The notes under the pieces: model-generated
The model's input: the letters and a program-made list of their open reading frames with translations, nothing else
Database searches by the model: none
Told to the model about the DNA's origin: nothing
Translations under genes and position numbers: made by a program
Source: Deminuibacter sp966424055
GTDB taxonomy: Bacteria; Bacteroidota; Bacteroidia; Chitinophagales; Chitinophagaceae
Assembly: GCA_966424055.1 (NCBI GenBank)
Contig: CBJLMB010000028.1
Span: 1 to 64,000 of the forward strand
Reading direction: 5' to 3'
Length of the DNA: 64,000 bases
Shown here: one piece after another, positions 17,546 through 26,594 of the stretch
Numbering within the stretch: the first letter of the stretch is position 1
How the letters are laid out: every line of letters begins with the position of its first letter

Positions 17546-18703
17546 ATGTTATCGCTTTCTATTGATCTGAACAGGGCATATCGTATCGCCGTGAGCGTGT
17601 TCTTTTTTATCGCCGGCCTTACTTTCGCCACCTGGGCATGCCGGATACCGGATATTAAAAGCCATCTTCACCTGAACGATGGTGAACTGGGCAGTGTATT
17701 GTTTGCATTGCCCGTAGGACTAATGGTCAGCCTGCCCCTATCAGGCTGGATGGTTTCCCATTATGGCAGCCGGCGTGTGCTGATCATCGCTGCGGTTTTG
17801 TACCCGCTTACGTTAACACTGCTGGGGTTGCCCGATAATGTCTGGTACCTGGTGATCACCCTGTTCTTTTTTGGCCTATGGAGCAATATGTTCAATATTG
17901 CGGTGAACACGCAGGCTGTTGGCATTGAAGCATTGTATGGCAGGTCTATCATGGCTTCTTTTCACGGTGTATGGAGCCTGGCAGGTTTTACCGGCGCAGC
18001 GATCGGTACCATCATGGTTAGCGCAGGCGCTCCGCCATTTATCCATTTTTGTATTATTTGCCTGTGCACGGCAATATTGCTGCTGCTATCGTATAAATAC
18101 ACCTTGCGCAAGGATACCGGTGTTGGTAAACAACCTTTGTTTGCCAAACCCGATGCGGCAATTATGAAACTGGGACTGATCGCTTTCGGAAGCATGGTTT
18201 GTGAAGGCACCATGTTTGACTGGAGCGGCGTATACTTTCAAAAAGTGGTACAGGTGCCCAAAGAACTTACTACAATGGGGTATGTTGCGTTTATGAGCAC
18301 TATGGCAGGTGGCCGTTTCGGAGCCGACTGGGTAGTAACCCGTATCGGTGTAAAACGGGTTTTACAGTTAAGCGGTATCATCATTACCACTGGTTTACTG
18401 ATGGCGGTGCTGTTCCCTTATATCATTACTGCCACTTTTGGTTTCTTATTGGTTGGGATCGGGGTTTCTTCTGTTGTACCTTTGGTATACGGCTTAGCCG
18501 GTAAATCCAAAACCATGTCGCCTGGTGTAGCCCTGGCTGCTGTATCCACTATCGGTTTTCTGGGCTTTTTAATGGGGCCGCCTACCATCGGTTTTATAGC
18601 CCAGGCTGCAAGCTTGCGCTGGTCTTTTACACTGATTGCCATTCTTGGGTTTGGAACAACATTGCTCGCTTCTCAAACAAAAATGATGAAACCGGAAGCA
18701 TAA
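17546..18703 (+). CDS. MFS transporter, YbjJ/fucose-permease-like (copy 1)
   Basis: A 385-residue major facilitator with about 12 TM segments. The N-terminal FATWACRIPDIKSHLHLNDGELGSVLFALP is typical of the YbjJ-like group, and VSHYGSRRVLIIAA is the loop 2-3 motif A region. Other features are FHGVWSLAGFTGAAIG in TM5 and MVCEGTMFDWSGVYF in TM7. It follows the DeoR gene by about 97 bases containing a palindromic repeat, so co-regulation is plausible but not certain. It is closely similar to the next gene over its whole length, implying a tandem duplication. Substrate unknown; sugar or nucleoside uptake or efflux are options. Confidence 0.88.
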   Translation: MLSLSIDLNRAYRIAVSVFFFIAGLTFATWACRIPDIKSHLHLNDGELGSVLFALPVGLMVSLPLSGWMVSHYGSRRVLIIAAVLYPLTLTLLGLPDNVWYLVITLFFFGLWSNMFNIAVNTQAVGIEALYGRSIMASFHGVWSLAGFTGAAIGTIMVSAGAPPFIHFCIICLCTAILLLLSYKYTLRKDTGVGKQPLFAKPDAAIMKLGLIAFGSMVCEGTMFDWSGVYFQKVVQVPKELTTMGYVAFMSTMAGGRFGADWVVTRIGVKRVLQLSGIIITTGLLMAVLFPYIITATFGFLLVGIGVSSVVPLVYGLAGKSKTMSPGVALAAVSTIGFLGFLMGPPTIGFIAQAASLRWSFTLIAILGFGTTLLASQTKMMKPEA

Positions 18704-18799
18704 CCGGCTGCACAGGTGGAATGTTGCTGCTTGAACGATAGAATGCCATTTGAAAAGCCATTGACAGATGAAACAGACCAATACGGGAGTTAGCAAATT

Positions 18800-19966
18800 A
18801 TGATCACATTATCGTTTCCGCAAAAACTGAGTTCCACTGTACGTTCAAGAATAGCAGTGGCAATGTTTTTCTTTATATCAGGGTTTACGTTTGCCAGCTG
18901 GGCTTCACGTATACCTTCCCTTCAACAGCAGCTGCACCTGAATGATGCACAACTGGGTTCTGTTTTATTCGCTATGCCCATGGGGCTGATGCTGACCATG
19001 CCATTTACCGGCATCCTGCTGGGCCGGGTAAGTAGTCGCTTTATTATGATGATCGGTGCATTGCTGTATGCTGTTCTGCTGCCCGTACTCGGGCTGGTAA
19101 CACAAGTGTGGCAACTGGTGGTGATCCTTTTTCTTTTTGGTTCGTCGCGTAATTTTCTGAATATCGCTGTCAATGCACAATCTGTTGGTGTGCAGGCATT
19201 GTATAAGAGATCGATCATTACTTCTTTTCATGCTGTTTTCAGCGTGGCCGGATTTGCAGGTGCCTCCCTGGGTTCGTTTATGCTTAGCGCCAATGTATCT
19301 ACGTTTATACATTTTATGATTGTGGGTGGTGTCACGTTATTGATCATCACCTGTTTTTTCTCGAACACTTTACAGGAAGATGTGCCTTCCGATACCAAGA
19401 AACCATTACTGGTATTGCCCGATAAACCTCTGTTGAAGCTGGGGCTGATCGCTTTTTGCAGCATGGCTTGTGAAGGTGCCATGTACGACTGGAGCGGCAT
19501 TTATTTTCAGAAAGAAGTGCAGGGCGCTGCGGGGCATATAGGTCTTGGCTATGTTGCGTATATGTGTGCAATGGCCACCGGCCGTTTTGCGGGCGATAGA
19601 CTGGTGAACAGGTATGGCGCTAAAACCATGCTGCAGGTATGTGGCTGTTTTATGGCTGCAGGGTTAACCATTGCTGTTGCTTTTCCTTATTTTATCATGG
19701 CAATGACCGGCTTCCTCCTAACCGGCTTTGGAGTGTCTTGTGTTGTGCCATTGGTGTTTAGTCTTGTCAGTAAAAATACCCGTATGGCACCGGGGCCAGC
19801 TATTGCTGCAGTGTCCATTGTAAGTTACCTGGGCTTCCTGCTAGGCCCTCCTTTTATCGGTTATATTTCTCAAACAGCGAATCTGCGCCTAGCATTTGCT
19901 ATTGTGGCATTACTGGGTTTGCTGGCTGTTTTTCTTGCCGGCAAGGTGGCGGCTGTTAAAAAATAA
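18800..19966 (+). CDS. MFS transporter, YbjJ/fucose-permease-like (copy 2)
   Basis: A 388-residue paralogue of the preceding transporter, with matching segments FASWASRIPSLQQQLHLNDAQL, then LGRVSSRFIMMIGALLYAVLL and MACEGAMYDWSGIYF at equivalent positions. About 12 TM segments are expected and the length is normal. It begins 96 bases after copy 1 on the same strand. The two copies differ at many positions, so the duplication is not recent and the substrates may have diverged. No promoter was identified between them. Confidence 0.88.
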   Translation: MITLSFPQKLSSTVRSRIAVAMFFFISGFTFASWASRIPSLQQQLHLNDAQLGSVLFAMPMGLMLTMPFTGILLGRVSSRFIMMIGALLYAVLLPVLGLVTQVWQLVVILFLFGSSRNFLNIAVNAQSVGVQALYKRSIITSFHAVFSVAGFAGASLGSFMLSANVSTFIHFMIVGGVTLLIITCFFSNTLQEDVPSDTKKPLLVLPDKPLLKLGLIAFCSMACEGAMYDWSGIYFQKEVQGAAGHIGLGYVAYMCAMATGRFAGDRLVNRYGAKTMLQVCGCFMAAGLTIAVAFPYFIMAMTGFLLTGFGVSCVVPLVFSLVSKNTRMAPGPAIAAVSIVSYLGFLLGPPFIGYISQTANLRLAFAIVALLGLLAVFLAGKVAAVKK

Positions 19967-20160
19967 ATAAATCCCCTCCTGTTTATCACTGCGATTAAAC
20001 CTTACCGGCTTTGTACCGGCATATCATGTATTGCCCGTTAAATAATATCTAAAAACAAAAGATGGTTGTTAAAACAACCAATGTGGAAGCAAACTTGTGT
20101 TAGTATAGGCAAACGACCTTACAACAACCAACATGTTCTTAACCTTTAAAGCATTTATCT

Positions 20161-20613
20161 ATGAAAACAATTGTACGCTTCACAATGATAATAGCAGCAG
20201 TGTACCTGCTGTCAGGATGTACCAGAACATACCAGTCTCCGGGCAACAGGCTGTCAGGTTCCTGGGTATTGAACGATGCCGCACAGGGCGGTAATTATGG
20301 CTGGCGTCCTTTTTATACCGGATTGGAAAATGGGGTGTTTGATTTTTATGATAATGGTAGCGCTGTATTTACTGATCAGCAGGGAACCATGCGGGGCTCC
20401 TGGTATGTGCAAACAGTAACCGGCGGCTATTATGACGAATATGGAAATTATTATACTGATGTGCACCAGGAGCTGCAGCTGCAGTTATCCGATCCTTATA
20501 CAGGCAGCAGCATCAATCTTTATTTCAATGATGTTAATATAGGCGGTGGCCAGATGATCGGTACTTATTACGATGGTAATTATGTGGTGCGCTACCGTTT
20601 CAGCAGGTATTGA
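20161..20613 (+). CDS. Hypothetical lipoprotein, lipocalin-like
   Basis: A 150-residue protein with a lipoprotein signal and lipobox LLSGC (Cys20). The mature part is rich in Tyr, Gly and Asn and built of short beta strands; RLSGSWVLND near the start and DNGSAVFTDQQGTMRGSWYV further on resemble small lipocalin-like domain proteins of Bacteroidota. No catalytic residues are apparent. It converges on the macro-domain gene with only 7 bases between the stop codons. Probably anchored in the outer membrane; function unknown. Confidence 0.7.
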   Translation: MKTIVRFTMIIAAVYLLSGCTRTYQSPGNRLSGSWVLNDAAQGGNYGWRPFYTGLENGVFDFYDNGSAVFTDQQGTMRGSWYVQTVTGGYYDEYGNYYTDVHQELQLQLSDPYTGSSINLYFNDVNIGGGQMIGTYYDGNYVVRYRFSRY

Positions 20614-20620
20614 TAACCGC

Positions 20621-21145
20621 TCATACTACCGGATATAACAACCGTTGGTAAATGGAATAGTTTTCATCATCAAAACAAACAAAACAAGCCTGCTCTATCG
20701 TATCGTTTTGTTCAAGAAAGGCTTTTACCGTTCGCAGCGCAATTTGCGCTGCTTCTTTTTTAGGGAAACCATAAATGCCGGTGCTGATATTGGGAAAAGC
20801 GATGCTTTTAAGTTCATATGTTGTTGCCAGCAACAGGCTATTGAAATAGGCCTTACTGAGTAATGCATTTTCCCCATGCCGCCCACCCTGCCATACCGGG
20901 CCTACGGTGTGAATAACATAACGGGCCGGTAGCCTGCCGCCTGTAGTGATCACCGCTTCTCCTGTAGCGCAGCCACCCTGTTTATTGCGTATGGCCATGC
21001 AGGCTTCCAGTATGGCCGGGCCGCCTGCCCGGTGAATAGCACCATCCACACCTCCACCGCCCAGCAATGAACTGTTCGCTGCATTCACGATGGCATCCAT
21101 ACATATTTTAGTAATATCGCCTTTTTCCAATTGCAGTATCGGCAT
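20621..21145 (-). CDS. Macro domain protein, probable O-acetyl-ADP-ribose deacetylase
   Basis: A 174-residue single macro domain of the YmdB type, which hydrolyses O-acetyl-ADP-ribose or related ADP-ribose adducts. Signatures are LEKGDITKICMDAIVNAANSS, LLGGGGVDGAIHRAGG (ligand-binding loop), YVIHTVGPVWQGG, and IAFPNISTGIYGFPKKEAA. The length matches the family. The ATG at 21145 is chosen over a TTG six codons upstream because MPILQLEKGDI is the usual family start. Its upstream region runs into the 123-bp tandem repeat. Confidence 0.93.
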   Translation of the reverse strand: MPILQLEKGDITKICMDAIVNAANSSLLGGGGVDGAIHRAGGPAILEACMAIRNKQGGCATGEAVITTGGRLPARYVIHTVGPVWQGGRHGENALLSKAYFNSLLLATTYELKSIAFPNISTGIYGFPKKEAAQIALRTVKAFLEQNDTIEQACFVCFDDENYSIYQRLLYPVV

Positions 21146-21230
21146 AACAGGTTGTTTGAACAAAGCTAGTAACCCGGGTTAAAAGCAACAAGCTGATAAC
21201 CCAAGTTGCGGGATAATCAGTGTATTTATA

Positions 21231-21599
21231 GCTGCAAGCCATGAGCTTCCAGCTATGAGATGGAAATGCCCGTTCCTTTCTGCGTTTTTCGCTTATTCCG
21301 CGCATGTATTTCTCATAGCTCATCGCTATCAGCTTGCCGCTTTTAACTTTATGGCTGCAAGCCATGAGCTTCCAGCTATGAGATGGAAATGCCCGTTCCT
21401 TTCTGCGTTTTTCGCTTATTCCGCGCATGTATTTCTCATAGCTCATCGCTATCAGCTTGCCGCTTTTAACTTTATGGCTGCAAGCCATGAGCTTCCAGCT
21501 ATGAGATGGAAATGCCCGTTCCTTTCTGCGTTTTTCGCGCATTCCGCGAGATAAAGCCCTCGCAGCTCATCGCTATCCGCTTTTAACTTTATGGCCTCC
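21231..21599. repeat. Three tandem 123-bp repeats
   Basis: Units begin at 21231, 21354 and 21477, an exact 123-base period. Units 1 and 2 are nearly identical; unit 3 diverges after about 60 bases. Each unit contains inverted segments (AGCTATGAG and CTCATAGCT). Because 123 is divisible by 3, open frames run through on both strands, but these read as repeat artefacts. Related sequence recurs in inverted orientation at 36940-37025. Confidence 0.85.
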
Positions 21600-21624
21600 G
21601 CTATGAGGTGGGAACAGCAGGGAA

Positions 21625-21673
21625 TTGTTTTTATAAACAGGTTGTATTATATTTGGTAAATATTTACGTAAAT
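21625..21673 (+). promoter_or_regulatory. Promoter and palindromic operator for the MarR operon
   Basis: A Bacteroidota-type promoter with TTG at 21625-21627 and TATATTTG at 21648-21655, spaced 20 bases. It is followed by the perfect 12-base palindrome ATTTACGTAAAT (21662-21673), placed at the expected transcription start and 11 bases before the marR ATG, which suits autorepression. Confidence 0.55.
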
Positions 21674-21684
21674 GATTACATATT

Positions 21685-22161
21685 ATGCCTGAGAATATTA
21701 TCAATGAACTGGGAGCGCTGGCTGTGGGCGCCAGGATGCGCCGCCTGTACGATATTTTTTCAAAGGATGTGGAGAAGATTTATGAAGATCATGAACTGGA
21801 ATTTGAAACCAAATACTTCACCCTGTTTTACCTGGTGAGTAAACGGAATGGTGTAAGCATTATGGAAATAGCAGAAGAACTGAGCCTTACCCATCCCGCC
21901 ATTATTCACCTGGCAAAGGAACTGGAGAAAAAAGGCTATATCGAATCCATAAAATCACCCGATGACAACAGGAAACGCTTATTGAAGCTATCCAGGAAAG
22001 GACAGAAAAGCCTGCCTGCTTTTGAAAAAGTATGGAAGAAAATTGAAGAACTCAATAAGCAGCTTTTTCAGCTGCAGCAAAATAACCTGCTGCAATCACT
22101 GGAAGAAATGGAAAAACTGCTCGATGAAAAATCTTACTACAAAAGGTTTCAACAATTATAA
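21685..22161 (+). CDS. MarR family transcriptional regulator
   Basis: A 158-residue winged-helix regulator of the MarR family. The DNA-binding core is GVSIMEIAEELSLTHPAIIHLAKELEKKGYIE followed by the wing SPDDNRKRLLKLSRKGQ, both family signatures; the flanking helices (ELGALAVGARMRRLYDIF at the start, LQQNNLLQSLEEMEKLL at the end) would dimerise. It is the first gene of an operon with two GNAT acetyltransferases, with gaps of 12 and 10 bases. A palindrome directly upstream suggests autoregulation. The MarR-GNAT association is common, so the operon may detoxify or modify a small molecule. Confidence 0.92.
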   Translation: MPENIINELGALAVGARMRRLYDIFSKDVEKIYEDHELEFETKYFTLFYLVSKRNGVSIMEIAEELSLTHPAIIHLAKELEKKGYIESIKSPDDNRKRLLKLSRKGQKSLPAFEKVWKKIEELNKQLFQLQQNNLLQSLEEMEKLLDEKSYYKRFQQL

Positions 22162-22173
22162 TTTTTAACGTTT

Positions 22174-22635
22174 ATGGAAAATATCGCCATCACAGAATAC
22201 GAGCCGCAATATGCTGCTGCATTTAAAGACCTGAACATTGCGTGGATAGAACGCTTTTTTACAGTGGAAGCGCACGACCTGGAACAACTGAGCCATCCTG
22301 ATACTTATATTATTGAAAAGGGTGGGCATATTTTACTGGCGCTGCATGAAGGAAAAGCGGTAGGTGTTTGTGCATTGATCAAAACCGGCGACAAGGAATA
22401 TGAACTGGCTAAAATGGCGGTAACGGATGCATTGCAGGGACAACAGATCGGTAAAAAGCTGGGCCTGGCAGCTATTGAGAAAGCAAGAACTTTACAGGCA
22501 CAACGCATCTGGCTGGAATCTAACCGCAAACTGGCGCCGGCCCTCAGCCTGTACCGCAAGCTGGGATTTGGAGAGATACCCATTACAGATACACCCTATG
22601 CCAGGGCCGATATAAGAATGGAATTGTTTTTATAA
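22174..22635 (+). CDS. GNAT family N-acetyltransferase
   Basis: A 153-residue GNAT acetyltransferase. The acetyl-CoA pyrophosphate loop is seen as MAVTDALQGQQIGKKLGLAAI, preceded by the strand YELAKMAV; the C-terminal ALSLYRKLGFGEIPITDTPYAR is the usual final beta-alpha-beta motif. It is often fused to or paired with a MarR domain in other genomes, and here follows the marR gene by 12 bases. The acceptor substrate is unknown. Confidence 0.9.
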   Translation: MENIAITEYEPQYAAAFKDLNIAWIERFFTVEAHDLEQLSHPDTYIIEKGGHILLALHEGKAVGVCALIKTGDKEYELAKMAVTDALQGQQIGKKLGLAAIEKARTLQAQRIWLESNRKLAPALSLYRKLGFGEIPITDTPYARADIRMELFL

Positions 22636-22645
22636 TACGGACATA

Positions 22646-23359
22646 ATGAAACAGGATACTGCAATGATACACTTCTCTGATACAATGGTGCTTGATAATC
22701 CCGTATGGCATGCATTGACAAGTACCCATCAATGCCATGCTCAGGGGAATGAGCACATTAAACGATACCCTGCCACTGTACTGCCTTTTATGGGAAGCCT
22801 TTATCCTGCGCAGGATCAGCTTGCCGGGATGGATCCATGGATGAGGCCTGGTGAAAAATTATTTGTCATTGGTACGCTGCCGGAATTATCCCCTGGCTGG
22901 ACGATCACCGCAGAGCTGGATTGTGTGCAGATGGTAGCCTCGCAAAAAATAACACTACCCGCCAGTGAAGGTACGGGCATAGTAGCACTGGGTGAGAAAG
23001 ACAGAGATGCATTAACAGCGTTGGTCAACCGGGTGCAGCCGGGTTTTTTCAGGGAAGATACACCTTCAATAGGACGGTATTTTGGTATCTGGCAGGATGA
23101 CCGGCTGGTGGCAGTAGCCGGCGAAAGGCTGCAGCTTACCGGCTTTACAGAAGTAAGCGCTGTTTGTACTGACCCCGGTTATACAGGCCGCGGGTATGCC
23201 CGGCAACTGGTAACACATGTTTGTAATTTAAACATACAGGAAGAAAAGCAATTGTTCCTGCATGTACTGTCATCGAATACCAGGGCTATACGGTTGTACG
23301 AGTTATTGGGCTTCGTCAAAAGACGGGATATTCCTGTATGGCAGGTTGGTTTCAGCTAA
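22646..23359 (+). CDS. GNAT acetyltransferase with FR47-like C-terminal domain
   Basis: A 237-residue protein. The N-terminal half (about residues 1-110) is divergent; the C-terminal half carries a clear GNAT domain with FTEVSAVCTDPGYTGRGYARQL (acetyl-CoA binding loop) and LHVLSSNTRAIRLYELLGF. This resembles the FR47-like group of acetyltransferases. It is the third gene of the MarR operon, starting 10 bases after the previous stop codon. A perfect hairpin terminator begins directly at its stop codon. Substrate unknown. Confidence 0.88.
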   Translation: MKQDTAMIHFSDTMVLDNPVWHALTSTHQCHAQGNEHIKRYPATVLPFMGSLYPAQDQLAGMDPWMRPGEKLFVIGTLPELSPGWTITAELDCVQMVASQKITLPASEGTGIVALGEKDRDALTALVNRVQPGFFREDTPSIGRYFGIWQDDRLVAVAGERLQLTGFTEVSAVCTDPGYTGRGYARQLVTHVCNLNIQEEKQLFLHVLSSNTRAIRLYELLGFVKRRDIPVWQVGFS

Positions 23360-23393
23360 AAAAAGACAGGCGCCCGAGGGCGCCTGTCTTTTT
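23360..23393. terminator. Bidirectional intrinsic terminator
   Basis: A perfect 16-base stem (core GACAGGCGCCC / GGGCGCCTGTC) with a 2-base apex, A-tract on the left and T-tract on the right. It lies between the convergent GNAT and SPFH genes and serves both. Confidence 0.9.
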
Positions 23394-23416
23394 AACCGCT
23401 AAGAAAAGCGGGAGAT

Positions 23417-25330
23417 TTAATTTTTATTCTCCTGCTGCTTTTTATCCTGCAGCAGTTGCAGCAATTGTAAACCCATTAGTCCGCTCAATGAACCATCGGT
23501 ATTATTGCCGCCGTTTACAATAAGGTCAGGGATGATTTTGATATGGCCTTTACCTATCTCTTCTGTTATTTTGAATTTGGTAAAATTATCGCCACCCATT
23601 GCCTGAACCTGCAGCTCATATGCTTCTGCAGTAGATTTACCGATAGCCATGATTTTTTCCGCTTCGGCCAAACCTGTTTTACTGATCTTTTCCGCATCGG
23701 CCGACGCATTCAGTTTGGTCGCTTCAGCCTGTGCAGCTGCCCGTGCTTTGGTGGCTTCGGCTTCAGCATTGGCGCGCATCTTGGTGGCCTCAGCTTCTGC
23801 ATTTACCTGCAGTTTTAAGCTGGTGGCATCACCTTCTGCTTTTTTAACGGCAGCATCAGCGGTGCGCTGGGCTATTTCCACGCTCTGCTGGGCTTTTACA
23901 ATTTCTTTCTGCATATCGGCGATAGCGGTTTCTTTTTCTACACCCTGTCTTTTTTCCTGTGCCATCCGTTGTGTTTCGTAGGTTTTTTCTTCTTCCTGCG
24001 CAATTTTACGGTCGGTAAGTGTTTTCATCAGTGCTTCAGGCGGAACGATATCGCCGATCAGTGTATCCACCGCATTCACATTGTATTCTTCCAGCACAGT
24101 GCGGATATGCTCTTTGGCCGAGCTTTGCCTTTCTTTACGGGTTGATAAAAAGCTGATCACATCACTGTCCTGCGCACTGTTGCGGAAATAGTTGCCGATA
24201 GTGGGTTCCAGCACCTGCGAAACAAGGTTGTTCATACTGCCGAAGCGTGCAATTACTTTAGGTGCTTCGTTGGCGGGTATATGAATAATCTGTGCCACAT
24301 CGAGATTGAAAGGGAACCCATCTTTCGAGCGCACCGTGATAGTGCTCAGGTTTTTGTCCAGCAAATGCGCTTCACTGCGGGCATTGGCCCAGTTAAGTAC
24401 CAGGTTGGTGGTGGGTACCAGTTCTACTTTCATGGTGTATTTGTTGATGGGGTATTTACCGGGGCCCAGCGGCTCCATCCATACACCACGGAAACCTTTG
24501 CTTACAATATTGCCGTGTTTGAATGTTTCACCTGTAAGGTCTTTACCATCTTCACCAATATAGCTGATCACCACGCCTACATGACCGATAGGCACATCGG
24601 TCATAGGTATTTCTTCAATCTGCACGGCCCAGCGGTTAATATAATAACTACCTGCCAGCATAACCTGTGGTTGCAGGCCACGGTTACCACTATGATGTAA
24701 AAAACTGTCAATATCCTGGAAATTGTTGTGTTCATTGACAAACTTACCGGCTATCTGGCCAATAGGGATGGGCTCACCATCCAGTGTTGTTACAATGCCT
24801 ACCATGTTTTCGTGGATGATCACCTGCTCGGTAACAGTTACTTCAAACAGGTAAGTGTTGATACGGTAAGAGCCTGCGGTGATAAAAGCAGTTTGACGGC
24901 CACGCTGCCCACCGTTCTCCAGGAATTTCTGTGCATCCTGGAAATTATCACAATCCACACGGCGGGCGAGGATGCGCCCCGTTGGTATTTCGGCCCCGTC
25001 TTTACTCAGTACCATACCTATTTTACCTTCGGGAATTACTGTAAAGGACACCCTGTCTACTCCATATTGCCAGGGCCACATGCCCCAGTATAAACCAGGT
25101 GCCAGTGTTTTGGCCTGAAAACCTGCTTCACCTTTGGTGGCCATGATACGGCCATCAGGCAGTTCACGGTTGCCGCCTAATAGCACGAATTTTTTTGTAA
25201 CCAGTCCTATTTTGTCTTCCGGCACGATAACCATACCAAAGAACACGCGCAGGATAAATTTGTAAAATAAAAGAGAGAACAATATTACCAGTATCCACCA
25301 GTAATTTGTGATGAGTGCGGAGAAATTCAT
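23417..25330 (-). CDS. SPFH/Band 7 domain membrane protein (flotillin-like)
   Basis: A 637-residue protein with one N-terminal TM helix (WWILVILFSLLFYKFIL), then repeated beta-rich segments (VPEDKIGLVTKKFVLLGG, IPEGKIGMVLSKDG, IHENMVGIVTTLDG and VPIGHVGVVISYIG), an SPFH core around residues 330-460, and a long Ala/Glu-rich coiled coil (about 470-585) with repeats of the AEAEATK type. The C-terminus is a flexible tail ending QENKN. SPFH proteins form large membrane-associated rings and organise membrane domains or protease complexes. Upstream on the same strand are the YgiC-like ATP-grasp gene and a YgiB-like lipoprotein, consistent with an envelope-maintenance cluster. Confidence 0.9.
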   Translation of the reverse strand: MNFSALITNYWWILVILFSLLFYKFILRVFFGMVIVPEDKIGLVTKKFVLLGGNRELPDGRIMATKGEAGFQAKTLAPGLYWGMWPWQYGVDRVSFTVIPEGKIGMVLSKDGAEIPTGRILARRVDCDNFQDAQKFLENGGQRGRQTAFITAGSYRINTYLFEVTVTEQVIIHENMVGIVTTLDGEPIPIGQIAGKFVNEHNNFQDIDSFLHHSGNRGLQPQVMLAGSYYINRWAVQIEEIPMTDVPIGHVGVVISYIGEDGKDLTGETFKHGNIVSKGFRGVWMEPLGPGKYPINKYTMKVELVPTTNLVLNWANARSEAHLLDKNLSTITVRSKDGFPFNLDVAQIIHIPANEAPKVIARFGSMNNLVSQVLEPTIGNYFRNSAQDSDVISFLSTRKERQSSAKEHIRTVLEEYNVNAVDTLIGDIVPPEALMKTLTDRKIAQEEEKTYETQRMAQEKRQGVEKETAIADMQKEIVKAQQSVEIAQRTADAAVKKAEGDATSLKLQVNAEAEATKMRANAEAEATKARAAAQAEATKLNASADAEKISKTGLAEAEKIMAIGKSTAEAYELQVQAMGGDNFTKFKITEEIGKGHIKIIPDLIVNGGNNTDGSLSGLMGLQLLQLLQDKKQQENKN

Positions 25331-25383
25331 AGATGTTGTTTTTAATGTTTATGATTGTTGCGGCTGATGGGTAATAAGATAGA

Positions 25384-26517
25384 TCAGCCTTCTATCAGGT
25401 GCGGAATAAAGCGGCTGTTGTTGTCTGTAACAAGAGCGCCTGCTTCGCGTATGCCCATACCGGCTGGCTCCTGACCAATGATCCAGCTGCCGATAACGGG
25501 ATAATTGCCTTCAAAAGAAGGTAGCGGGAAAAATTCCTGGAATATATAACCCTCTTTACCGTATTGTCCCCCTGTATGCTGCAGCAGGTTGTGCTGTTGC
25601 ACGATGTCGATATTAGCGCCTTCACGTGAAAGAACAGGCTTTTTTACATAGCTCGACATACCATTTGTCTGCGTATAGGCCGGCAATAACAGCGGGTGGC
25701 CGGGAAACAATTCCCATAACATGGGCAGGATGGCTTTATTGGAAAGGATCATTTTCCATGCCGGCTCAATCCAGAAGGCCTTGTTCTGATCATTAAGAAT
25801 GTTGGGGCCAAATTCATCTGTCAGCATCCACTCCCATGGGTATAGTTTGAAGATGTTCTGGATGGGCTGGTCGTCCATATCAACAAATACCTGTTTGCCT
25901 GCATCCCAGCCGATATCATCAATGAATACAAGCTGGGTTTCCAGTCCGGCCTGCATGGCGCAATCGCGCAGGTATTCCACAGTGGTCAGGTCTTCCAGTG
26001 ATTCCTTGACACAGGCAAAATGCAGTGGGGCCTTGTACAGGTAAGCTTTCAGGAACTGCCAGTAATGGATCAGCTTTTCATGAATGCTGTTGAACTGATC
26101 CTGCTGTTTGGCAAAATCCTGCAGCCAGAACCATTGAACAATGCCTGCTTCATACAGGCTGGTAGGTGTGTCTGCATTAAACTCCAGTAATTTCAGTTGT
26201 CCGTTATTGTAACAGAGATCGAAGCGGCCATAGATGGCGGGATGATCTTCTGTCCATGTTTTTTCAATATAGGCGGTTATCCATTCCGGTATACTGAAGC
26301 GGCTATACAGGTGGTTGTCGATAACATGCTGTACTGCGGCCAGGCTCATATCCCACAACTCGGCGGTGGCTTTTTCTATCAGGAGTATCTCATCCATCGT
26401 AAAAGAATAATAAGCCGATTCATCCCAGTAAGGAACATGGGTAGTATGAAAACCAAACCCGAGCTGCTCTACAGCCTGCTGCCAGTTATTGCGTGGTGTT
26501 ATGGAAATGCGTTTCAT
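25384..26517 (-). CDS. Glutathionylspermidine synthase-family ATP-grasp protein (YgiC/YjfC-like)
   Basis: A 377-residue ATP-grasp ligase of the glutathionylspermidine synthase C-terminal-domain family, without the amidase domain of the true bifunctional enzyme. Signatures are FHTTHVPYWDESAYYSFT near the N-terminus, YGRFDLCYNNGQLKLLEFNADTPTSLYEA, the metal/ATP region IFKLYPWEWML, and the C-terminal KPVLSREGANIDI and GSWIIGQEPAGMGIRE. Length and motifs match E. coli YgiC and YjfC. These proteins probably make amide bonds, but the acceptor is not established. Linked here with an SPFH protein and a YgiB-like lipoprotein. Confidence 0.92.
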   Translation of the reverse strand: MKRISITPRNNWQQAVEQLGFGFHTTHVPYWDESAYYSFTMDEILLIEKATAELWDMSLAAVQHVIDNHLYSRFSIPEWITAYIEKTWTEDHPAIYGRFDLCYNNGQLKLLEFNADTPTSLYEAGIVQWFWLQDFAKQQDQFNSIHEKLIHYWQFLKAYLYKAPLHFACVKESLEDLTTVEYLRDCAMQAGLETQLVFIDDIGWDAGKQVFVDMDDQPIQNIFKLYPWEWMLTDEFGPNILNDQNKAFWIEPAWKMILSNKAILPMLWELFPGHPLLLPAYTQTNGMSSYVKKPVLSREGANIDIVQQHNLLQHTGGQYGKEGYIFQEFFPLPSFEGNYPVIGSWIIGQEPAGMGIREAGALVTDNNSRFIPHLIEG

Positions 26518-26594
26518 TGTTCAATTGTTCAATTGTTTCATTGTTGAATGGTTGTGGTGAGGGGGTGGAATAAGCAGGAAATGCATGGCCATTT

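Noticed and set aside
21108..21554. Open frames on both strands through the 123-bp repeat (99 and 144 residues)
   Set aside because: The frames exist only because the repeat period is a multiple of three. They consist of repeated 41-residue blocks with no domain or signal peptide, and the strands contradict each other.
21231..21599. Possible CRISPR or integron array
   Set aside because: Units are 123 bases, near-identical over the whole length, with no variable cassettes and no integrase.
24281..24700. 139-residue plus-strand frame inside the SPFH gene
   Set aside because: Antisense shadow of a conserved coding region without recognisable features.
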